DNA from: Variovorax sp.
GTDB lineage: Bacteria; Pseudomonadota; Gammaproteobacteria; Burkholderiales; Burkholderiaceae_C
Length of the DNA stretch: 64,000 nucleotides
Reading direction: 5' to 3'
NCBI GenBank assembly: GCA_017744935.1
Contig: JAGIAI010000009.1
Coordinates: 84,232 to 148,231 of the forward strand
The position numbers and the translations under genes are program-made. Numbering within the stretch: the first letter of the stretch is position 1; every line of letters starts with the position of its first letter. The notes below the pieces were generated by a model. That model made no database searches and was not told the DNA's origin. It worked only from the letters and a program-made list of their open reading frames with translations. Of the stretch, positions 17,604-25,617 are shown piece by piece.

Positions 17604-17619
17604 ATCAAGAGCCGTGCCA
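17604..17619 (-). promoter_or_regulatory. Candidate sigma-54 (-24/-12) promoter of sulfide operon
   Basis: On the minus strand TGGCACGGCTCTTGAT fits the consensus TGGCACG-N4-TTGCW, with one departure (A for C in the -12 element). It points at the DUF2892 start codon 65 bp downstream, leaving room for a short leader. The divergent gene is a sigma-54 activator, which is what such a promoter needs. Confidence 0.75.
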
Positions 17620-17714
17620 CCTTCGACAACTCGGATGGATGCACGCAAGTCATTGATTTGGAGGAAATATTCTTGAATTCTTCCTGCGGGTGGGTCTTTG
17701 AGCCATCGAACTGA

Positions 17715-17770
17715 TGGCAGACATGGCAGAGAGGTGGCAGAGTAATCTGCCAGGTTGGCAGTCTTGGCAG
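17715..17770. promoter_or_regulatory. Cluster of six TGGCAG half-sites, candidate FisR upstream activating sequence
   Basis: TGGCAG occurs at 17715, 17724, 17735, 17756 and 17765, and inverted as CTGCCA at 17747. The last inverted/direct pair forms the palindrome CTGCCA-GGT-TGGCAG at 17747-17761. The cluster is about 95-165 bp upstream of the -24/-12 element, the usual distance for a sigma-54 enhancer. It also lies in front of the activator gene and could autoregulate it. Confidence 0.7.
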
Positions 17771-17896
17771 ACAGGCGCACAATCGGTCGAATTCCCGGAT
17801 GAGCTCGCGATGCCGAACGTCGAACTACACAAGGACCACGCCCCAGCGGGTCCAGATCCATACGCGGCTGCTGTCCAATCGGCTAGACCCGGCGCC

Positions 17897-19219
17897 ATGG
17901 AATCCGCCCCTCAAGTACAAGCGCTGATCTCGTACCTCGAGCACGAGGCGCAGCCGATGATCGTGCTCGATCCGGACTACAACATCCTGGCGGCGAACAC
18001 GGCCTATCAGCGCCAGTTCGCCACGGTGGGCAGGCCCTACATCGGACACAAGTGCTTTCGCATTTCGCATCACTACGACGTGCCTTGCGATCAGGCGGGG
18101 GAGCACTGCCCGATGAAACGGGCGCTCGAGCTCAAGGGTCCGGACCGCGTGCTGCACATCCACCACACGCCGCGCGGACCCGAGCATGTGGATGTCTCCC
18201 TGCGGCCGATCCTCGATGCCCGCGGCGAGGTGGTGGCCTACGTCGAACGCCTCGTGACCGTGCACAGCGCATCGGCAAGTCCGAGTGCCAAGGGGCTGGT
18301 GGGGCGCGCGCCCGCCTTCAATGCGGCTCTCTCGGCGGTGCAGCGAGTGGCGCCATCCATGCTGCCGGTGCTCCTGCTGGGCGAGTCCGGCACGGGCAAG
18401 GAACTCTTCGCGCGCGCGATCCACGAGGCGAGCGAACGCGCCAGCGGCCCCTTCGTGGTCGTGGACTGTTCGGGCCTGACCGAGACGCTGTTCGAGAGCG
18501 AGCTGTTCGGGTACGAAAAGGGCGCGTTCACCGGAGCCACCACTCGCAAGAAGGGCCTGGTCGAGACGGCCGACGGCGGCACGCTCTTCCTGGACGAGAT
18601 GGGGGATGTGCCTCTGGCGATGCAGGTGAAGCTGCTGCGTCTGATCGAATCGGGCACCTTTCGCCGAGTGGGTAGCCTTGAAACGCAAAGAGCCAACTTC
18701 CGGCTGATCTCCGCCACGCACAAACCTCTTCACGAGATGGTGGCCGACGGTCGATTCCGCCAGGATCTCTACTACCGCATCAGTGCATTTCCGATCTACC
18801 TGCCGCCGCTGCGCGAGCGCGCCGCGGATATTCCCTTGCTCGTCGATTCCTTCCTGCAAAGGGGAGGCTCTGCCGAGCATCGGGTGTCGGTCGAGCCGGC
18901 GGCGATGGCGCTTCTGCAGTCGCACGACTGGCCCGGCAACATCCGCGAGTTGCGAAATGTGCTGGAGCGAGCACGGCTCTTTGCAGACGACGGCGTTGTG
19001 CGTACCGAGCATTTGCCGGACTTCGTGGACCATGGAGAAGCTAGTTGCGCGAATCCCGTCGCGGCGGGTACCCCGATGCCGTCGAATGGCAAGGACAGCG
19101 TGAGCGACCTGAAAGCGCTGCTTCAGGAGGGCCGATACACACGCCTCGAAATAGCTCAGAAGCTGGGCCTGAGTGAACGTACCCTGTACCGCAGGCTCAA
19201 GGCGCGTGGGTTGAATTGA
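17897..19219 (+). CDS. fisR: FisR-like sigma-54-dependent activator sensing sulfane sulfur
   Basis: 440 residues from the ATG at 17897. This start puts the sensor cysteines at C53, C64 and C71, the positions known in FisR, and keeps the gene clear of the TGGCAG cluster; starts further upstream (17810, 17714) are possible. An N-terminal PAS-like sensor is followed by an AAA+ domain with Walker A GESGTGKE (162-169) and the sigma-54 contact loop GAFTGA (209-214). A Fis-type helix-turn-helix ([20 protein letters not shown]) ends the protein. In FisR, polysulfide reacts with the cysteines and turns on ATPase activity. The divergent SQR/dioxygenase operon is the expected target. Confidence 0.9.
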   Translation: MESAPQVQALISYLEHEAQPMIVLDPDYNILAANTAYQRQFATVGRPYIGHKCFRISHHYDVPCDQAGEHCPMKRALELKGPDRVLHIHHTPRGPEHVDVSLRPILDARGEVVAYVERLVTVHSASASPSAKGLVGRAPAFNAALSAVQRVAPSMLPVLLLGESGTGKELFARAIHEASERASGPFVVVDCSGLTETLFESELFGYEKGAFTGATTRKKGLVETADGGTLFLDEMGDVPLAMQVKLLRLIESGTFRRVGSLETQRANFRLISATHKPLHEMVADGRFRQDLYYRISAFPIYLPPLRERAADIPLLVDSFLQRGGSAEHRVSVEPAAMALLQSHDWPGNIRELRNVLERARLFADDGVVRTEHLPDFVDHGEASCANPVAAGTPMPSNGKDSVSDLKALLQEGRYTRLEIAQKLGLSERTLYRRLKARGLN

Positions 19220-19297
19220 CTGGCGAACCACATCGCGGACATTGCCGCAACGAGGGCGTGAGTGGCACAGGGGCAGACGAAGGCACAAGCCCGATGC

Positions 19298-19510
19298 TCA
19301 CGGGTCGGCATCCTGTGGCGGTCGTGTCCGGTGCATGTACTCGGCAAGACCGACGATCGATAGCAGGGAAATGCAGACCAGCCCAAGCGGTCCGACGAGA
19401 TTGAGGATGGCAGGCAGCAAGCGCGCAGAAAGTAGAGTGGCCGACGCACCGATGGCAGAGCAGACGATCAGCATGCCCAGCGCTTTCGCGACGATCAGGG
19501 CGGATCTCAC
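19298..19510 (-). CDS. Small two-helix membrane protein, hypothetical
   Basis: 70 residues with two clear hydrophobic helices (ALGMLIVCSAIGASATLL and LVGPLGLVCISLLSIVGLA) and a short polar tail. No family was recognised. It stands alone downstream of the activator gene on the opposite strand. The composition makes it likely to be real. Confidence 0.5.
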   Translation of the reverse strand: MRSALIVAKALGMLIVCSAIGASATLLSARLLPAILNLVGPLGLVCISLLSIVGLAEYMHRTRPPQDADP

Positions 19511-19716
19511 TCAAGGCCTCGCGATCCACAATTTCGAAACATTGGGAGAAGGGGACTCCGCGGGGCCGTGAGAATCGGCCACTCTCAAGACGATCACCCT
19601 TAAAAGGACGCCGAAAGGGAGCCCACGGTTCCCGCCAACTCCGTTCTGGAGTGCCCTCGAAGGCCCGATGCAGGCTCGTACAATTCGCAGTTCGTGATCC
19701 ACAGTGCTTTGCTACC

Positions 19717-20013
19717 TTGAACCGAATCCTCGTATCACTCTCCGTCGCATTTCTTTCATGCACCGCTTCGGCTACCACGGGGACGCTGGATCAGGCGGGA
19801 ATGGCCGCACGTTATCAGGACATGCTGCACTGCATGGATCAGGCAATGGGCAAGGGTTGGCAGGGCAAGTACGACATTGATATTGTGACCAACCGGTGGG
19901 GCACCGCCGAGCCGAGCGCGCGCGACATCGGCGAGGCGCCCGAGGCGATCCGTCTCAATGACCTTCGCTGCCGACGGGAGCTCAATTTGGATGGACAGCC
20001 ACGCCCGGACTGA
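19717..20013 (+). CDS. Secreted hypothetical protein
   Basis: From a TTG at 19717 the product (98 residues) starts with a signal peptide (LNRILVSLSVAFLSCTASA). An ATG at 19651 in the same frame would add 22 unlikely residues. The mature part (ARYQDMLHCMDQAMGKGW; IRLNDLRCRRELNLDG) has two cysteines that may pair in the periplasm. I recognise no family. It is convergent with another secreted hypothetical gene. Confidence 0.5.
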   Translation: MNRILVSLSVAFLSCTASATTGTLDQAGMAARYQDMLHCMDQAMGKGWQGKYDIDIVTNRWGTAEPSARDIGEAPEAIRLNDLRCRRELNLDGQPRPD

Positions 20014-20040
20014 CGGCATTGCTGTTGGCGGCCGTCGACA

Positions 20041-20457
20041 TCAGGTCGAGCCCTTGGTTGCCTTTTCGTCGAATTTCCGAATCGCTCGATCGAGTCGCCG
20101 CTCCAAATGATTGATCTTCGGATCTGGTGGCAGATTCCCGGCCCTTTCGCAAAGCAAGGCGACCTCGTTGTATGCGGCAATCCGAGGCCGTACAGCTTGG
20201 AGCTCTTGGGCAACCGCCCGATCCTCAATGTCGTCGAGCGCCCGCTTGATCAGCACCAGTGCGCTTGTGAAGTAGGCCGCCCGACCGACGTTCAAATCAG
20301 CGCAAGGGACCGTGTCGCTCTGCCCGTCGCGGTGGATGACGACCGCGGTTGATCCAACCAGGGCAACCCGGATCGGAACTGGCCGCATCAACGGCTCTGC
20401 GGACGAGACTGCGCCTGACATGGCAAGGGACAGCGTTGGCGCAAGAAGCCATTTCAT
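20041..20457 (-). CDS. Secreted hypothetical protein
   Basis: 138 residues with a signal peptide (MKWLLAPTLSLAMSGAVSSA). The mature part contains VALVGSTAVVIHRDGQSDTV and a helical C-terminus (RAAYFTSALVLIKRALDDIED; LERRLDRAIRKFDEK). Two cysteines could form a disulfide. No family was recognised. It lies downstream of the Rieske gene on the same strand, 92 bp away. Confidence 0.5.
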   Translation of the reverse strand: MKWLLAPTLSLAMSGAVSSAEPLMRPVPIRVALVGSTAVVIHRDGQSDTVPCADLNVGRAAYFTSALVLIKRALDDIEDRAVAQELQAVRPRIAAYNEVALLCERAGNLPPDPKINHLERRLDRAIRKFDEKATKGST

Positions 20458-20549
20458 CGGTTGGTAACCCCCAGAAGGAGAGCGACTCTAGCCGATTGCG
20501 CCTTGGATGCAACACACCCGTGGGACGGCCGGCCCGTTCGGAAGACGCC

Positions 20550-21158
20550 TCATCCGATCCGCACCGTCGTCGACGACATGAATCGGTAGTTCGGGACTTC
20601 AAGATTGGTAGGTGCCGGCACGTTCCTCACGACGCGCCCGGCGAGGTCGAAGCGGGAACCGTGGCACGGACACAGGAACCCGCCCGGCGCGTGAAGCTCG
20701 GCGTTTAGCGCCTCGTCATCGAGGCGCAGGGTAGGGGAGCACCCGAGATGCGTGCATACGCCAATGGCTACGAAGTATTCCGGACGCTCCGACCTTGTTG
20801 CATTGGTGCAGGACGCCGGTTGTTCGGAGCGCTTGGAGAGCGGGTCTGCGAGTGCCGGATTCACCTCCTGCAACGCCCGCACCATTTCATCGCTGCGCCG
20901 CAGCAACCAGACCGGCTTGCCCCGCCATGCGACCGTGCGTAGTTCACCGGGCGACAAGCCGGCCAAGTCGCCGCTGACTGGCCCGCCTCGGGCCCGGTCG
21001 CGCGCTGAGGGCTCGAGGCTGGCGACGAACGGATAGGCTGCAGCCGCCAGGCCGGCCGCGCCGATGACTCGCGTTGCGGCGAGCAGCACCCGACGTCGAC
21101 GGTGGTCAGGCAAAGCACCTGCATCGATCTCGTGAATCAGTTCGCTGATCGATGTCAT
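20550..21158 (-). CDS. Rieske iron-sulfur protein (ubiquinol-cytochrome c reductase type), orphan
   Basis: 202 residues from the ATG at 21158; an alternative start at 21215 would overlap the preceding gene. The N-terminus has RRRR followed by a hydrophobic helix (VIGAAGLAAAAYPFVASL), the Tat-type anchor of petA products. The [2Fe-2S] ligands are in CTHLGC and CPCHGS near the C-terminus, with the cluster-binding Cys/His and disulfide Cys all present. Genes for cytochrome b and c1 are not adjacent. It follows the secreted beta-sandwich gene by 23 bp, so it probably belongs to the HtrA transcription unit and serves some other periplasmic electron transfer. Confidence 0.85.
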   Translation of the reverse strand: MTSISELIHEIDAGALPDHRRRRVLLAATRVIGAAGLAAAAYPFVASLEPSARDRARGGPVSGDLAGLSPGELRTVAWRGKPVWLLRRSDEMVRALQEVNPALADPLSKRSEQPASCTNATRSERPEYFVAIGVCTHLGCSPTLRLDDEALNAELHAPGGFLCPCHGSRFDLAGRVVRNVPAPTNLEVPNYRFMSSTTVRIG

Positions 21159-21181
21159 GGGCTGGCCTGACTTCGGGTCGT

Positions 21182-21634
21182 TCACGAAGCTTTGCTGCGA
21201 GCTTCGCCCGGCCATTCAAAGATCGCCCTTATCGGCTGGTGCTCCCTGATGACGACGTTCTCATGCAGAGTCTTGCCGTCGAGCGTCGCATCGACGACGT
21301 ACCGGCCGGGCGGCAGCTTCGCCAGCATGAAAGGTCCGTCAGAGGTTGCCTTCATCGTGTCGTGCCCGTGCGTGTCGCGCACCCGCACCTTGACGTCGGC
21401 GAGGAAGTCGGCGTGCTGCCTGTCCCTGGCCGCGAACTCCAGTGTCAGCGGCCATTGGGTGCTCGCATGCTCGATGGCTCGGGACTCGTCCAGCCCGACG
21501 CCACCGCTGAGGTATTCGACGGAGCCGAACTTGTGGACTGGGGGCAGCATCGTGGCGGCTTGCGCGAGCGCTCCACCCGACAACAGGGTGCCTGCCGCGG
21601 CTGCCAGAACGATCTTGCGGAAGAGGGGGCTCAT
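21182..21634 (-). CDS. Secreted beta-sandwich (carboxypeptidase-regulatory/CnaB-like) protein, paralog 2
   Basis: 150 residues from the ATG at 21634, preceded by GGAG. A signal peptide (MSPLFRKIVLAAAAGTLLSG, cleavage near GALAQA) leads to SVEYLSGGVGLDESRAIE. A beta-sandwich follows with VRVRDTHGHD, FMLAKLPPGRYVVDATLDGKT and a C-terminal IFEWPGEA. The PPGRYxVxA pattern is that of carboxypeptidase regulatory-like domains. Related copies are at 27576-28055 and in the chimera at 11652. It lies between htrA and the Rieske gene. Role unknown; probably a periplasmic stress or binding protein. Confidence 0.75.
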   Translation of the reverse strand: MSPLFRKIVLAAAAGTLLSGGALAQAATMLPPVHKFGSVEYLSGGVGLDESRAIEHASTQWPLTLEFAARDRQHADFLADVKVRVRDTHGHDTMKATSDGPFMLAKLPPGRYVVDATLDGKTLHENVVIREHQPIRAIFEWPGEARSKAS

Positions 21635-21832
21635 GACGACTCCTTCGGAGAAGAGAGCAGCAGATCGATGCAGTGTGCTGCTCGAAGCACTGCTTTCGCG
21701 AGCCGGTGCAAACGGACTTGAAACGTGACCGGCACGAAATTCCATGGCGGTCTCGAGGCATCGCCAACGAGACGGCCATTTGCACAACGCCAAACCAATA
21801 TCGGAGCAGAGGCTTAGAAGGACCTTAAGCGG
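21610..21832 (-). repeat. Inverted long repeat, copy B (promoter/leader plus first codons)
   Basis: This is the partner of 9978-10199 in opposite orientation. It covers the leader (reading CTTAAGGTCCTTCTAAGC from the minus strand) down to the MSPLFRKI codons of the intact beta-sandwich gene. Differences are scattered substitutions and a few short indels, by eye roughly 15 percent. The two copies are 11.4 kb apart and could recombine to invert the DNA between them. Confidence 0.75.
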
Positions 21833-21868
21833 CTGTCGTTGCGTCAGTGCGCCGTTCGTCCTTCACCT

Positions 21869-23329
21869 TCATACAAGGCGCAGCGGCACAAAGATCTTGC
21901 TGCCATCCCGCTCGATCAGGAGCGCTATCGCGTTCCCCCACTTCTTCAGCAGTTCCTGGACCTGCGCGGAACTCCGAGTCGGCGCTCCGTTGATCGCAAC
22001 AAGGACATCACCGGGCCGTATTCCGGCCTGCTGAGCAGACCCGGAGACGCCTCCGATCAGCAATCCGGCATCGACACCTGCCGCACGCATTTCCGAAGGT
22101 CGCATGGCGCGCAGCGCCAGCCCCAGCTTGCCTTGTCCTGCATCGACAGAGTCGCCGGATCTCGCGACATCGGCGGGGAACTTGCGGTTGGCGCCTCCCA
22201 ATCGGACCGTGAGCGTCAATGCCTTGCCTTGCCGCCAGATGTCGAGTTGGGCGTTCGTGTCGGGGCGAGCGGCACCGAGCGCCTCCGTAAGGTCTCCGAT
22301 TGCGACGATCGGTTGCTGGCCCACCTTGCCGATCACGTCGCCGACCTTCAGCCCGGCCTTGTCTGCCGGGCCGCCCTTGACGACGTCGGAGACAAGCGCC
22401 CCCTCGGGCTTGGCGAGCCCGAAGGAGTTGGCCAACGTCTGATTCACATCCTGGACCGACACGCCAAGGCGTGCATGGCTGGCATGGCCGGTCGCAACGA
22501 TCTGGTCTTTCACGCGGATTGCCACGTCGATCGGGATAGCAAAGGACAGTCCCTGGTAGCCTCCGCTGCGGCTGTAGATCTGAGAGATGACGCCGACTAC
22601 GTCACCGCGCTCATCGAGCAAGGGGCCGCCCGAGTTTCCGGGGTTGACGGCGACATCGGTCTGAATGAAAGACACGAAACTGTCGCCCGGAAGCGATCGC
22701 CCCTTCGCGCTGACGACGCCCGCGCTCACGCTGTTCTCAAAACCGAGCGGCGATCCGATGGCGAGGACCCACTCTCCGACTTTGAGATTGCGAGCACTTC
22801 CCAGCGCAATCGTGGGCAGGTCATGCGCTGCAATCTTGAGCACAGCCAAGTCTGTCTTCGGGTCCGATCCAAGCACCTTGGCAGGGAACTCGCGGCGGTC
22901 GGTGAGCTTCACCATGACCTCATTCGCGTCCTGCACGACGTGGGCGTTCGTCAGAATGAGGCCGTCGGCGCTGACGATGAATCCTGATCCCTGTCCGCGG
23001 AGTAGCAACTGGGGTCCACCGGGGCCGCCATATTCGGGGATTCCGAAACGCTTGAAGAAATCGAAGAAGGGATCGCCTGAATCGAGACGCGTCTTCCATT
23101 GGGTGGCGGTCACGCTGACATTGACGACGGCCGGCCCGTCGCGCTGCGCGATATTCGCGAAGTCCATCGAGTTCATCGTGCCCACCGTCGCCACGGCACC
23201 AACCGCCGCCTGCGAGGGCGGCGTACCTGTGTGCGTATCAGCGATCGGCGTTGCCCCGCTGCATCCGGCGATGCCGGCGGCAATGAGCGAGAGCGCAAGA
23301 CGAGCAGCGCTATTTGAGTCGAAGTTCAT
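21869..23329 (-). CDS. HtrA/DegQ-type serine protease with two PDZ domains, predicted lipoprotein
   Basis: 486 residues from the ATG at 23329 (AGGAGA ribosome site); a longer open frame upstream is not used. The N-terminus has a lipobox (GIAGC, C23), so it is probably membrane-anchored rather than soluble. The catalytic triad is H130 (TNAHVV), D160 (DPKTDLAV) and S233 (NPGNSGGP). PDZ1 starts near ARLGVSVQDV and PDZ2 near LGLALRAM. It would degrade or hold misfolded periplasmic proteins under stress. It heads the unit htrA - beta-sandwich protein - Rieske. A degenerate copy of its protease domain is at 11652-12371. Confidence 0.93.
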   Translation of the reverse strand: MNFDSNSAARLALSLIAAGIAGCSGATPIADTHTGTPPSQAAVGAVATVGTMNSMDFANIAQRDGPAVVNVSVTATQWKTRLDSGDPFFDFFKRFGIPEYGGPGGPQLLLRGQGSGFIVSADGLILTNAHVVQDANEVMVKLTDRREFPAKVLGSDPKTDLAVLKIAAHDLPTIALGSARNLKVGEWVLAIGSPLGFENSVSAGVVSAKGRSLPGDSFVSFIQTDVAVNPGNSGGPLLDERGDVVGVISQIYSRSGGYQGLSFAIPIDVAIRVKDQIVATGHASHARLGVSVQDVNQTLANSFGLAKPEGALVSDVVKGGPADKAGLKVGDVIGKVGQQPIVAIGDLTEALGAARPDTNAQLDIWRQGKALTLTVRLGGANRKFPADVARSGDSVDAGQGKLGLALRAMRPSEMRAAGVDAGLLIGGVSGSAQQAGIRPGDVLVAINGAPTRSSAQVQELLKKWGNAIALLIERDGSKIFVPLRLV

Positions 23330-23614
23330 GGCCTCTCCTTTCATTGAAAGAAGGCCGGGAGGTGGAATCCGAGGGGCGGTCCGGTGCCAACGCAAGATCA
23401 CGCGGCGGCACACATTCGAGCCTCTTGATCGCATCGAGGGCATCCGGATCGCCGCCGCGACGGGAAGTCGCCGGCCTCGTCCGACAGGCGGATAGACACC
23501 GATGTCTTTCAAAGGTTTCGCCCGCCGGCGTGAGCGGAACTACCGGACACCCACGCGAACAAAACAACGTTGTCTTCGATTTCACTCCGCGACATTGCTT
23601 CGGAAGGACTCGTC

Positions 23615-24100
23615 ATGAGACGCACCTTATCCATCGTCGCGGCTGTCGCTGTCGCGACGGCCTCCTTTCTCGCGATTCCACCCGGAGCGGCACAGTCGAA
23701 GCCACCCGCCGCCGGTTCGCCCGCCCCGGATGTCAAGGCCTTCGACCAGCGAACCGCGGAGTTTCAGGCCAAGGCCAAGCTGATGCAGCAGCAAATGGAC
23801 GATCTCAAACAAACCCAGGACCCGCAGCGGCGACAGAAGCTGTTAGATGAACATTGGGCCACGATGGCAAGCGCAATGTCCCTGATGCACGGGATGCAGG
23901 GCCCCGGCATGATGGGTGGCTCCGGGATGATGGATTGGAGTGGGATGCGCGGCTACTACTCCACACTGACTCCCGAACAGCTGAAGCAGCGTCAGTACGT
24001 GATGGACAAGTACAGCTGGATGCAGCAGATGATGATGGAGCACATGCTCCAGCGTCAGCAGTGGCAGACTCAAGCGCCTGCGCCATCCGCTCCCAAGTAG
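23615..24100 (+). CDS. Methionine-rich periplasmic protein, paralog 2
   Basis: 161 residues from the ATG at 23615, with GGAAGGA upstream. The layout matches paralog 1: signal peptide (MRRTLSIVAAVAVATASFLA), then KAFDQRTAEFQAKAKLMQQQMDD, a GPGMMGGSGMM loop and a helical Met/Gln-rich end (MQQMMMEHMLQRQQ). It is divergent from htrA, whose start is 286 bp away. It is probably a periplasmic copper-binding or oxidant-scavenging protein; the sequence does not decide. Confidence 0.75.
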   Translation: MRRTLSIVAAVAVATASFLAIPPGAAQSKPPAAGSPAPDVKAFDQRTAEFQAKAKLMQQQMDDLKQTQDPQRRQKLLDEHWATMASAMSLMHGMQGPGMMGGSGMMDWSGMRGYYSTLTPEQLKQRQYVMDKYSWMQQMMMEHMLQRQQWQTQAPAPSAPK

Positions 24101-24152
24101 AGGGAGCCGCTTGCCGGAGAACGCGTTTGCCGATGGCGCGCTCTTTCGCCAT

Positions 24153-25190
24153 TCACGCGACCCGGCCCGACCACCACAGGGAGAGGACCGTTGCGATCGA
24201 CACCAGCAGCGCGGCGATGCCAGCGAATGCGAACGCGATTTCGGTTCTCTTCTTTTCGAGAACCACACGGTTCTTCAGCGCGTCATAGACGGCCTCGAGC
24301 TCCGACCCGCTGCCAGCATAGAAGTACTGGCCGAGCGTCAGGTTGGCCACGTTCTTCAGCGTCTGTTCATCCAGACTCACTCGCATCCGCATGCCTTGGT
24401 ACCCGATGACTTCTCCGTCCTTGGTTCCGAAGCCCACCGTGAAGATCCTCACACCTCGGTCCGCCGCCAATTGGGCCGCGTCGATCGGTGACGGACCCGA
24501 GGTATTCTGCCCATCCGTGAGCAAGACGATTGCCGCGTCCTCATATGAGCCAGGAGCGGCCTTGACAGTTGTCTCGTGGTCTTGAGGCTCGACAGGGGGC
24601 GATTTCAATCGGTCCCCACGCTCCGAGGTTGTGCCAGGCACTGCGATCTCTTGATCAGGGAAGAGGGTGCCGAGTGCAACGACGATGGCCTCCCCGATCC
24701 CGGTGCTGCGCTGGAAGCGAAGATCCGCGATCGCGGCGATGGCGTCCTCGCGATTCAGAGTTGGGTGCTGGACAAGGTGTGCAGTACCACCGTAGGCAAT
24801 CACACCAACGCGCACGTCCCCGGGGAGATCGTTGACAAACTTCTCGGCGGCCCGTTGCGAAGCCTTCATGCGGTTTGGCTTCACGTCCTGTGCCTTCATG
24901 CTGACTGAAGCATCCATGAGCAGCAGGATCGTCTGCTGCGGCATCGGCAGGACAACGACGGCGGAGGGTCTGGCCGCCGCCAATACGAGAAGGGCCACGG
25001 CGATGAGAATCAGTGCGGGCGGCAGGTGACGACGCCACAGAGTTGCGCGCCCCTGTGCTTGTCCCACCAGCCCAAGACCCGTATAGCGCACCGCAGCCTT
25101 CTGCCTGCAGTGCAGCACCCAGCCATACAGGGCAATCAATAGGGGGAGCAAAAGCGCCAACCACAGCATCTTGGGCATCAGCAGAGTCAT
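24153..25190 (-). CDS. VWA-domain membrane protein, BatA-like
   Basis: 345 residues from the ATG at 25190. There are two N-terminal membrane helices (MLWLALLLPLLIALYGWVLH; PPALILIAVALLVLAAARP) and a von Willebrand A domain with a complete MIDAS (DASVSM, the threonine of QRSTGIGEA, and LLTDGQ). A final helix (IAFAFAGIAALLVSIATVLS) ends the protein. BatA proteins, often with BatB and an MoxR ATPase, assist assembly or stress responses at the membrane. Here BatB and MoxR are not adjacent, which is unusual. Confidence 0.85.
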   Translation of the reverse strand: MTLLMPKMLWLALLLPLLIALYGWVLHCRQKAAVRYTGLGLVGQAQGRATLWRRHLPPALILIAVALLVLAAARPSAVVVLPMPQQTILLLMDASVSMKAQDVKPNRMKASQRAAEKFVNDLPGDVRVGVIAYGGTAHLVQHPTLNREDAIAAIADLRFQRSTGIGEAIVVALGTLFPDQEIAVPGTTSERGDRLKSPPVEPQDHETTVKAAPGSYEDAAIVLLTDGQNTSGPSPIDAAQLAADRGVRIFTVGFGTKDGEVIGYQGMRMRVSLDEQTLKNVANLTLGQYFYAGSGSELEAVYDALKNRVVLEKKRTEIAFAFAGIAALLVSIATVLSLWWSGRVA

Positions 25191-25617
25191 TTCGTCAACT
25201 CCGGAGGGCGCATCGATAGGTTCGGCGCAGAGGAGAGCAACACCACCAACCTGCCCCGTATGACATCCCAAGCACTGAACCACGTCAAGGTCACATTCAC
25301 CGATAGGGGCGGACTGACGCGCATTTTCCCCTCCCTTCTGACCGGTGGTCTGTGCGAGTACGGTTCGATGACGAGGTTGCGAGGATGCTCAGCCGTCGCG
25401 CGGCCCCAGGTGACTGGCTCGGCGATGAACCCGAATCGGCCTGTTCGGCGCTCCTAGGCGCGCGCCTTAGTGCGGAAGGGGGCGCTGAGGCTCTCTCAAC
25501 GCAGGGATCTTCTGGCCGCGTTCACACCTCAACGCCAATGTCGCCGCGGTCTGAACTCCTGCGCTTCGAATCACCTGCATCTCCAAGCGTGCTGTCTGGT
25601 CGCGCGCCCAATGATTG
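25191..25617. other. Intergenic region between divergent genes
   Basis: About 425 bp between the VWA gene and the ClC gene. It must hold both promoters, but no clear -35/-10 pair, operator or hairpin was picked out. A CLGCHTG peptide encoded in frame just upstream of the VWA start is probably chance. Confidence 0.4.

Noticed and set aside
17714..17896. Longer N-terminus (61 residues) for the FisR-like activator
   Set aside because: This segment overlaps the TGGCAG array and has no family resemblance. Starting at 17897 places the sensor cysteines at the known FisR positions.
25191..25283. CxxCH heme-like motif (CLGCHTG) in frame upstream of the VWA gene
   Set aside because: Needs a GTG start with no ribosome site, and the flanking residues do not resemble a cytochrome. 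The ATG at 25190 gives a normal BatA-like start, so the motif is probably chance.
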